This document shows positions 5,690 through 11,253 of a stretch of DNA of 11,253 bases, in pieces; the first letter of the stretch is position 1, and each line of letters begins with the position of its first letter. This stretch comes from an uncultured Candidatus Saccharimonas sp. (lineage in GTDB: Bacteria; Patescibacteriota; Saccharimonadia; Saccharimonadales; SZUA-47). The notes beneath the pieces are model-generated. The model searched no databases and had not been told where the DNA came from. It was given only the letters and a program-made list of their open reading frames with translations. The stretch is from positions 1 through 11,253 of the forward strand of contig CALRCT010000007.1 in the NCBI GenBank assembly GCA_943354655.1, read 5' to 3'. A program made the position numbers and the translations under genes.

Positions 5690-5698
5690 ATTATATCA
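5690..5698 (-). promoter_or_regulatory. Extended -10 promoter of the minus-strand M15 peptidase
   Basis: Read on the minus strand this is TGATATAAT, a perfect extended -10. Transcription should start near 5683, four bases before the ATG at 5679, giving an almost leaderless mRNA with no Shine-Dalgarno sequence. This is the third such promoter in the window. Confidence 0.5.
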
Positions 5699-5740
5699 AA
5701 ACGTCCAATTACAATTATATTATGTATCTGTCCTGTTAAT

Positions 5741-5761
5741 TATTGTCAAAATATGACAATA
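5741..5761. promoter_or_regulatory. Inverted-repeat candidate operator in a divergent promoter region
   Basis: TATTGTCA (5741-5748) and TGACAATA (5754-5761) are perfect 8-bp inverted arms around AAATA. A further direct copy of ATGACAATA (5753-5761) occurs at 5784-5792 and includes the hydrolase start codon. TTGTCA at 5743-5748 can serve as the -35 (5/6 match) with AGTAAT (5766-5771) as a weak -10, 17 nt apart, so a bound protein would cover the operon promoter. The site lies about 45 bp upstream of the opposite-strand -10 and could affect both directions. Function is inferred from the layout only. Confidence 0.45.
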
Positions 5762-5783
5762 TATTAGTAATTACATCTTTATT

Positions 5784-6695
5784 ATGACAATACAAGACAA
5801 CATACAACCACTTAACATTAATGGACTAAAGGGTCGCATGCTTGTGTTGCCTTCTAAAAAAACAGACAAAAAAGATATTTTGTTACTGTACGGACATCAT
5901 GCCAGCATTGAACGAATGGCGGGAATAGCCGAAGATCTACATCAGTATGGCGCAGTTACAATGCCGGATTTTCCTGGGTTTGGTGGAATGGATAGTTTTT
6001 ATAAAATTGGCATGAAGCCTACTTTAGATAATTTGGCTGATTATTTAGCTTCTTTTATTAAGTTAAGATACAAAAATAAAAAAATAACTATTGTTGCTAT
6101 GTCTTTTGGGTTTGTTGTTGCTACACGAATGTTGCAAAAACATCCTAAATTAGTAAGCAAAGTTGATGTATTGGTTAGCGTAGTAGGATTTTGTCATCGT
6201 GATGATTTTGTGTTTAGCCGTAAACGCTATTTGTTTTATCGATCATTAGCTAGTGTATTTAGTAGTAAACTTCCTGCTTTATTTTTTAGATATGTAGTGC
6301 TAAGCCCTATTGTATTAAGGACTGCATATTCTAAGACACATAATGCAAAGAATAAGTTTAAAAATCTGAGCAAAGAAGAAGCTAATAAGGCTATGAATTT
6401 TGAAATTCATTTATGGCACTGCAACGAAGTTAGAACATATATGGACACTACTATTAGTATGCTAACTTTAGACAACTGCAATAAACAAGTTAAAATGCCA
6501 GTACATCACGTTTCGGTTAATGCAGATCAGTATTTTAATAATCAAATAGTAGAACAACATATGCATGTAGTTTTTAGTGATTTTATTGAACATAAAGCAG
6601 TAATGGATAATCACGCCCCAAGTATTATTGCCAATAAAGAAGCGTCTAGTGGTTTAATGCCTCAATCGTTACGTAATGTATTATCAAGGAGTTAA
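5784..6695 (+). CDS. Alpha/beta-hydrolase fold protein, first gene of the glycosyltransferase operon
   Basis: The 303-residue protein has no signal peptide, so it should act in the cytoplasm. Alpha/beta-hydrolase landmarks are ILLLYGHHAS (32-41, oxyanion-hole strand), DFPGFGGMDS (62-71), and IVAMSFGFVVA (103-113) as the nucleophile elbow with S107. D248 (SVNADQYF) and H277 (MDNHAPS) are good candidates for the other triad members. The elbow reads A-M-S-F-G instead of G-x-S-x-G. A cap-like stretch of basic and aromatic residues lies at about 138-215. The substrate is unknown; in this context a lipid or glycolipid ester is a reasonable guess. The gene starts the plus-strand operon, has no SD and only a very short predicted leader. 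Its end overlaps the RBS of the next gene, suggesting translational coupling. Confidence 0.85.
   Translation: MTIQDNIQPLNINGLKGRMLVLPSKKTDKKDILLLYGHHASIERMAGIAEDLHQYGAVTMPDFPGFGGMDSFYKIGMKPTLDNLADYLASFIKLRYKNKKITIVAMSFGFVVATRMLQKHPKLVSKVDVLVSVVGFCHRDDFVFSRKRYLFYRSLASVFSSKLPALFFRYVVLSPIVLRTAYSKTHNAKNKFKNLSKEEANKAMNFEIHLWHCNEVRTYMDTTISMLTLDNCNKQVKMPVHHVSVNADQYFNNQIVEQHMHVVFSDFIEHKAVMDNHAPSIIANKEASSGLMPQSLRNVLSRS
6686..6691 (+). promoter_or_regulatory. Shine-Dalgarno site inside the end of the hydrolase gene
   Basis: AAGGAG lies 6 nt before the ATG at 6698 and inside the last codons of the hydrolase gene, whose TAA is at 6693-6695. It is the clearest SD in the window; most other starts here have none. 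Confidence 0.7.
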
Positions 6696-6697
6696 TT

Positions 6698-7813
6698 ATG
6701 AAAATAGCTATTGTTTGTCCTTACAATTTATCGATGCCAGGAGGAGTTCAACAGCATGTTTTTGAACAAGCAAATGAACTAAAAAAAAGAGGACACATAG
6801 TTAAAATAGTTACGCCTAAACCTCGCAAAGAACTAGTTTTTGACGATACTGATGTAGTTTTTTTGGGTAGTTCGCGACGTATTAAAACTCCAAATCATAC
6901 AAGTGTAGATGTTTCTATTAGTGTAACAACAGAAGCAATCGAAGAATTATTAGACGAACAACAATTTGATATTGTGCATATGCACGAGCCACTTGTGCCA
7001 ATTTTAGCCAGACAAATGTTACCAAGAATTAAAGTACCCGTTGTTGGGACTTTTCATGCGGCATTACCAGAAACAGTAGTAGCCAAATCAATAGCCGGTA
7101 GCATATCGCCTTTTGTAAAGTCTATATTAAAGCATTTAAGTGCAGTTACGGCCGTATCAGAAGCAGCTACAACCTATATTTCTGATTACATTACGTCTGA
7201 TGAGGTTAATTTTATACCAAATGGTGTTGACCTTAAGCATTACAATAAACCAGCTGAATCTAACAAGCGAAAGAATATTTTATACGTTGGAAGATTAGAA
7301 AAACGCAAAGGTGTTAAATATTTAATCGAAGCATACGCAGAATTTGCAAAATATGACACGCAACACAGATTATTAATAGCAGGAAACGGTCCAGATAAAG
7401 ATAAATTAGAGACTTTAGCTATAAATTTGGGTGTGATTGATAGAATAGACTTTTTGGGATATGTATCAGAAGAGCAAAAGATTAAGTTATTACAAGATTC
7501 ATCTGTTTTTGTATCGCCTGCTTTGTACGGAGAAAGTTTTGGAATAGTTCTAATAGAAGCTATGGCTACAAATACACCAGTTATAGGTGGAAACAACATA
7601 GGCTACGCATCTGTATTAAAAGGACTTGGATCGGTTGGGTTAGTTAACCCACTAGATTCTGATATATTTGCACGAAGAATGAATTTATTAATAAATGAGC
7701 CAGAATTAAGAGAAATATGGCAAAAATGGGCTCAAAAAGAAGTCAAGCAATATTCTTATAAGAGCATTGTTGATTCTTACGAAAAAATATATAAAAACTT
7801 AGTAAAAAATTAA
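6698..7813 (+). CDS. GT4 glycosyltransferase, PimA-like (phosphatidylinositol mannosyltransferase type)
   Basis: The 371-residue GT-B protein resembles PimA. The start MKIAIVCPYNLSMPGGVQQHV holds the GGV loop (15-17). It is followed by IVHMHEP (92-98), VVGTFHAA with H120, ITAVSE-type TAVSEAA (151-157), and FIPNGVD (172-178). The nucleotide-sugar half has ILYVGRLEKRKG with R199 and K204, then the EX7E motif GESFGIVLIEA with E279 and E287. Retaining GT4 enzymes of this kind move mannose or a similar sugar from a nucleotide donor to a lipid acceptor at the inner membrane face; donor and acceptor here are not readable from sequence. Basic and hydrophobic stretches around 125-148 could contact membrane. 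The gene is coupled to the hydrolase upstream and abuts the next GT4 gene. Confidence 0.92.
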   Translation: MKIAIVCPYNLSMPGGVQQHVFEQANELKKRGHIVKIVTPKPRKELVFDDTDVVFLGSSRRIKTPNHTSVDVSISVTTEAIEELLDEQQFDIVHMHEPLVPILARQMLPRIKVPVVGTFHAALPETVVAKSIAGSISPFVKSILKHLSAVTAVSEAATTYISDYITSDEVNFIPNGVDLKHYNKPAESNKRKNILYVGRLEKRKGVKYLIEAYAEFAKYDTQHRLLIAGNGPDKDKLETLAINLGVIDRIDFLGYVSEEQKIKLLQDSSVFVSPALYGESFGIVLIEAMATNTPVIGGNNIGYASVLKGLGSVGLVNPLDSDIFARRMNLLINEPELREIWQKWAQKEVKQYSYKSIVDSYEKIYKNLVKN

Positions 7814-8959
7814 ATGAAAATAGGATTTGTTTTAGACGACAGGCTTGATAAACCAGATGGTGTTCAGCAGTATATTAAATTGCTTGGATCATGGTTACAA
7901 AAGCAGGGAAACGAAGTTCATTATTTAGTTGGTAACAGTCCTGGTGCTAGTCAAGATAATGTACATAATCTTGGAAGAACAGTTGGTGTTAGGTTTAACA
8001 AAAATCGAATGGCTATTCCCTTGCCTGCGTCGGGAAGTAAAATTAAAAGTTTATTAAAAAAAGAACATTTTGATGTTTTGCATGTTCAAATGCCGTATAG
8101 CCCATTGTTGGCAGGAAAAGTCATTAAACATGCAACAAAAGATACTGCTGTTGTAGGGACTTTTCATATTTTACCTCATGACAAATTATCTAAATTTGGC
8201 ACTAAAGCACTTGGAGTATTGTTGCATAATAACAAAAAAAGATTTGATGGTTTTATTAGTGTAAGTTCGGCTGCAAGAGTATTTGCAAAATCACATTTTG
8301 GAATATCTAGTACTGTTTTGCCAAACGTAGTTGACCTAAATAAATACCAAAAAGGTTCCGCCTTAAAATCTTTAAATGATAAAAAAAATATATTATTTTT
8401 GGGTAGATTCGTAGAAAGAAAAGGAGCTCATTTTTTACTTAAAGCTTACCAGGAATTAATTAAAAATATTGAAGTAACTGATGTCCCAAGACTAATTATG
8501 TGTGGTGACGGGCCAGATATGATTAAGTTAAAAAAAATGGCCTCAGAAATAACTGCAGCTAAAGGCGAAATTATTTTTACTGGTTTTTTGAACGAAAACA
8601 AAAAAGCAGATTATTTAGCAAGTGCCGATGTTGCTGTTTTTCCGTCGACTGGCGGAGAAAGTTTTGGAATTGTTTTGATAGAAGCTATGGCTGCAGGTTC
8701 AAAAGTAGTATTAGGTGGCGACAATGATGGTTATAAAACTGTTTTAGGTGATCAACCGTTTTCTTTGATTCACCCCCAAGATACAACGATATTTAGCCAA
8801 AGATTAAATCAGCTTTTGTTTGATAAAGAGTTTGCCCTAACATTAGGTAATAAACAAAAAGAGTCTGTTAAACAGTACGATATTAAAATTGTAGGACTTA
8901 AAATAGTAGATTTTTATAAACATTCGCTTGCAAGCAGACGAATTAGGGATAATAATTAA
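7814..8959 (+). CDS. Second GT4 glycosyltransferase, divergent PimA/PimB-like paralogue
   Basis: The ATG directly follows the TAA of the first GT4 gene (TAAATG) with no SD, so translation is probably coupled. The 381-residue protein aligns along its length with its neighbour: MKIGFVLDDR start, V-L-H-V-Q-M-P in place of HMHEP (88-94), VVGTFHILPH with H118, SVSSAA, LPNVVDLNKY, ILFLGRFVERKG with R198 and K203, and GGESFGIVLIEA with the EX7E pair E282 and E290. The N-terminal acceptor half differs: the GGV loop is D-G-V (15-17) and the HEP motif is lost, while the donor half is well kept. A tandem duplication followed by a change of acceptor is the natural reading, giving two successive sugar additions to one lipid or glycan. 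The substrate is unknown. Confidence 0.9.
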   Translation: MKIGFVLDDRLDKPDGVQQYIKLLGSWLQKQGNEVHYLVGNSPGASQDNVHNLGRTVGVRFNKNRMAIPLPASGSKIKSLLKKEHFDVLHVQMPYSPLLAGKVIKHATKDTAVVGTFHILPHDKLSKFGTKALGVLLHNNKKRFDGFISVSSAARVFAKSHFGISSTVLPNVVDLNKYQKGSALKSLNDKKNILFLGRFVERKGAHFLLKAYQELIKNIEVTDVPRLIMCGDGPDMIKLKKMASEITAAKGEIIFTGFLNENKKADYLASADVAVFPSTGGESFGIVLIEAMAAGSKVVLGGDNDGYKTVLGDQPFSLIHPQDTTIFSQRLNQLLFDKEFALTLGNKQKESVKQYDIKIVGLKIVDFYKHSLASRRIRDNN

Positions 8960-8962
8960 TAT

Positions 8963-10051
8963 ATGTTTAAACGAAAAAGTAGTGAAGTTCATATAAGTAT
9001 ATCTAATAGAACAATAGTAAGAATTATAGGTTTTGGCGTAGCAACGTATGCCGGTTTTAGATTTTTTGATAATATTCAGCATTCATTAACATTAATATTT
9101 ATATCTTTCTTTTTAGCAATGGCGCTTAATCCAGTAGTTGGATTTATTACACGTAAATTAAAAAGTAAAAGCAGGATTAGGGGTACGGCAGTTGCCTATA
9201 TTGCTGTTATTACTATATTGTTTACATTCTTTAGTATGGTGTTGCCGCCGCTAGTGACACAGTCTACGCAATTTATCGAAGATGTACCAAGTAAGATTCA
9301 AAGTCTTGAAGGCCAAGACAGTTCTGTAGGACGTTTTGTAAGAAAGTATGAATTAAGTAAACAATTAGATAATTTTGCTAACGACTGGACCAATAACCTA
9401 GGGGATGCTTCTAAGCCCGTTTTAAATACTGCTACGCGTATTATGACTGCCGTAGTGTCATTTATTACAGTTTTAGTACTTACTTTTATGATGCTAGTAG
9501 AAGGCCCTTACTGGATTGGTAAAATAATAGAAACACTACCAGAAGGAAGACAAGAACGTTCTAGGCATTTACTGCACAGAATGTATAATTTGGTAACTAG
9601 TTTTGTGAATGCACAATTACTAATAGCGTTAATTGCTGCTACATTTGCAGCAATTGCACTAACTATTATAAGTAGTATTATGGACGTCAACATTAACGTT
9701 GTAGCTTTATCTGGTATGGTAGCACTTTTTGGAATTATTCCGACAATTGGTAATATAATTGCCGCTGCAGTGGTAGCAATTGCCTGTTTGTTTACATCTG
9801 CACCTTTAGCAATCGCTATATTAATTTACTTTGTTGTTTATCAGCAAATAGAAAACGTAACTATTCAGCCCTACATACAGTCCCGTAACAACGATTTGTC
9901 GCCATTATTGGTATTTGTTGCAGCACTACTTGGTATTGGCTTTGGTGGACTGCTAGGCGGTTTTGTAGCTATTCCTGCAGCAGGTTGTCTTAAAATATTG
10001 CTAGAAGATTACTTAGACTCAAAAAATTTAAAAAATAATTCCGACGATTAG
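8963..10051 (+). CDS. AI-2E family (YdiK/PerM-type) permease
   Basis: The 362-residue polytopic protein matches the AI-2E transporter family. It has an N-terminal membrane pair (about 18-62), a membrane helix (about 73-97) and a soluble loop with helices (about 98-150). Further membrane segments lie at about 155-178, 210-235, 240-262, 263-285 and 310-345. Family landmarks are IIPTIGNIIAA, YQQIENVTIQPYIQSR, SPLLVFVAALLG and GGFVAIPAAG. The family name comes from AI-2 export by TqsA, but members also move ions or other solutes, so the substrate is open; the context suggests envelope material. It begins 3 nt after the second GT4 gene. GATAAT at 8948-8953 could be a weak internal -10. Its TAG overlaps the cysS stop by 4 bp on the opposite strand. 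Confidence 0.92.
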   Translation: MFKRKSSEVHISISNRTIVRIIGFGVATYAGFRFFDNIQHSLTLIFISFFLAMALNPVVGFITRKLKSKSRIRGTAVAYIAVITILFTFFSMVLPPLVTQSTQFIEDVPSKIQSLEGQDSSVGRFVRKYELSKQLDNFANDWTNNLGDASKPVLNTATRIMTAVVSFITVLVLTFMMLVEGPYWIGKIIETLPEGRQERSRHLLHRMYNLVTSFVNAQLLIALIAATFAAIALTIISSIMDVNINVVALSGMVALFGIIPTIGNIIAAAVVAIACLFTSAPLAIAILIYFVVYQQIENVTIQPYIQSRNNDLSPLLVFVAALLGIGFGGLLGGFVAIPAAGCLKILLEDYLDSKNLKNNSDD

Positions 10052-11253
10052 TTTCTGTTCCAGATTTGATTACCAAGAACGTCCTTAATTTCTATCTGTT
10101 CTTTAAATAGATCGTCCCTTATTGCATCGGATTCAGCCCAATTATTAAGCGCGCGTGCTTTTTTTCTGTTAGCTAGTTTTACTTTTTGTGCTTTATTTAT
10201 GTCTTTTCTTAATGATAATGTTAGCCCCAACAATGCATCTATTTGTGCTGCAGATTCTTTAATAGCTTTTGAATCTATACCTAGTTCTGCAGTTTTGTTT
10301 AGCATTCCATTAATTAATCCTAAAACTCTTGGTGTATTTAAGTTGTTAGCAAGTTCTTTTTTAATAAGAGTTATAGAATCTTTGTAGCTTGCTGCTAGTT
10401 CGCTAGATACTAGATCTTGAAACTGCAAATCTGACCAAGCGTTAAGCTTGTTTAGAACTATCTGAAAAGATCCAAGAACTTCCCAGCTAAACTGTGCTTC
10501 TGTGTGATATTTTGAACTTAAAACAAGAAGTCTGAACGCATCGAGTGTATAACCCTTTTCTTCGATGTCTTCTAGGGTATAAAAATTACCAATACTCTTA
10601 CTCATTTTTTTGCCGTCAACTAATATAAAATTACTGTGCACCCAAATTTTGGCAAATGGTTTGTTGGTTGCAGATTCGCTTTGAGCTATTTCGTTAGTGT
10701 GATGAACCGGAATATGGTCTATGCCACCAGCATGAATACTAATTGTTTCGCCTAAAAATTTCATGCTCATTGCACTACATTCTATGTGCCATCCTGGGAA
10801 TCCTGTTCCCCACGGGCTTGGCCATTCCATGTCTCGTTTTTCGTCCCGTGGACTAAATTTCCATAATGCAAAATCTGTAAGGTTCTTTTTTTGAGGATTT
10901 AGTTCTACGCGTGCACCAGCTCGCAACTTTTTTAAATCAAGTTGCGCAAGTTTACCGTAATCTTCGATTGTTGAGGTGTCAAAATAGACACCGTCGTCTA
11001 TAACATATGTATGACCTTTGGATTCAAGTATTTTTACAAGTTCTATTTGTTCAGGAATATTGTCGGTAGCCTTTGGTAACATTGTTATTTTAGAAAAATT
11101 TAATCGTTCCAAACCTTTAGTAAAATAATCTCCGTAATATTGTGCTACATCCCAGGCCGTTTTGCCTTCTCTTTTTGCGCCTTTTTCTAGTTTATCTTGG
11201 CCGTCGTCTTCGTCACTTACAAGGTGTCCGACATCTGTTATGTTCATTACCCA
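10048..11253 (-). CDS. cysS: Cysteinyl-tRNA synthetase, N-terminus beyond the right edge
   Basis: The frame runs from the right edge (W-V-M-N-I-T-D-V-G-H-L) to a TAA at 10048-10050. Counting from that Met, 399 residues are visible. CysRS aligns well: MNITDVGHL, then EDDGQDKLEKGAKREGK, GWHIECSAM with C157, the HHTNEIAQSE segment with H182 and E186, and the KMSKS loop at 214-218 (followed by IGNFYTLEDI). The spacing C157 to H182 (25) and H182 to E186 (4) equals that of the zinc ligands C209, H234 and E238 of E. coli CysRS. The fourth ligand and the HIGH motif should lie in the missing first 60-70 residues. The enzyme charges tRNA-Cys in the cytoplasm. The ligand-loop sequence GGIDHIPVHHTNE differs from the E. 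coli type and resembles versions I associate with Patescibacteria. Full length would be near 465-470, normal for the family. Confidence 0.96.
   Translation of the reverse strand, partial: WVMNITDVGHLVSDEDDGQDKLEKGAKREGKTAWDVAQYYGDYFTKGLERLNFSKITMLPKATDNIPEQIELVKILESKGHTYVIDDGVYFDTSTIEDYGKLAQLDLKKLRAGARVELNPQKKNLTDFALWKFSPRDEKRDMEWPSPWGTGFPGWHIECSAMSMKFLGETISIHAGGIDHIPVHHTNEIAQSESATNKPFAKIWVHSNFILVDGKKMSKSIGNFYTLEDIEEKGYTLDAFRLLVLSSKYHTEAQFSWEVLGSFQIVLNKLNAWSDLQFQDLVSSELAASYKDSITLIKKELANNLNTPRVLGLINGMLNKTAELGIDSKAIKESAAQIDALLGLTLSLRKDINKAQKVKLANRKKARALNNWAESDAIRDDLFKEQIEIKDVLGNQIWNRN

Noticed and set aside
1846..6712. Identical 15-mer ATGAAAATAGCTATT at the starts of the NAD(P)-binding and first GT4 genes
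   Set aside because: Both encode MKIAI, the common first strand of Rossmann/GT-B folds, in a codon-biased AT-rich genome. Convergence is enough to explain it.
201..11253. UGA recoded as Gly or Trp (SR1/Gracilibacteria code)
   Set aside because: All main frames are full length without in-frame TGA, Gly is encoded by GGN and Trp by TGG, so the standard code works.
1..11253. CRISPR array, IS element, transposase, integrase or toxin-antitoxin pair
   Set aside because: No regularly spaced repeats, no transposase or recombinase motifs and no small paired genes of that type were found; the only repeats are the two 30-bp copies and short promoter-linked ones.

Overview
The window is about 11.2 kb of low-GC bacterial DNA with tightly packed genes: zero to a few bases between most co-directional genes, and tail-to-tail gene pairs that touch or overlap. 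The gene set suggests a small-genome Patescibacteria/CPR bacterium, most likely Candidatus Saccharibacteria. It includes Lys-rich, single-membrane-anchored cell-wall enzymes (CAP, two M15/VanY peptidases, CapA), paired PimA-like GT4 glycosyltransferases, an AI-2E permease and a CysRS whose zinc-site loop reads GGIDHIPVHHTNE. This assignment rests on gene content and style; no rRNA or marker phylogeny is available here. The standard genetic code fits: all long frames are open and Trp is TGG. All 12 visible genes end in TAA or TAG.

Layout. (1) 1-1430 is the left, more GC-rich segment. It holds the tail of a reading frame, then a membrane-anchored CAP-domain protein with a G5-like C-terminal domain. 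Each is followed, 5-6 nt after its stop, by a copy of a 30-bp repeat. A strong long hairpin/terminator follows the CAP gene, and then about 200 bp of gene-free, hairpin-rich sequence. (2) 1433-2727 holds a short TspO-family membrane protein and a YbjT-like NAD(P)-binding protein, each with its own extended -10 element exactly 6 nt before the ATG, which suggests leaderless mRNAs. (3) 2816-4898 holds an M15 D,D-carboxypeptidase-like protein with an altered zinc motif and a CapA-like protein. (4) 4900-5679 on the minus strand is a second M15 peptidase with a canonical zinc site, convergent with capA and divergent from the next operon. (5) 5784-10051 is a compact operon: alpha/beta hydrolase, two GT4 glycosyltransferases and an AI-2E permease. 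(6) 10048-11253 on the minus strand is cysS, cut by the right edge, its stop codon overlapping the stop of the permease gene.

How the genes fit together. Most products are predicted to act at or outside the membrane. CAP/G5, M15 peptidases and CapA probably act on peptidoglycan or surface polymer. The hydrolase-GT4-GT4-permease operon probably makes and moves, or modifies, a glycolipid or glycan. These pathway statements are inferred from families and gene order. The items most worth a second look are the hairpin-rich element at 1228-1380, the repeat plus matching protein tail at the left edge, the His-to-Glu change in the first M15 peptidase, and the leaderless extended -10 promoters with nearby palindromes.
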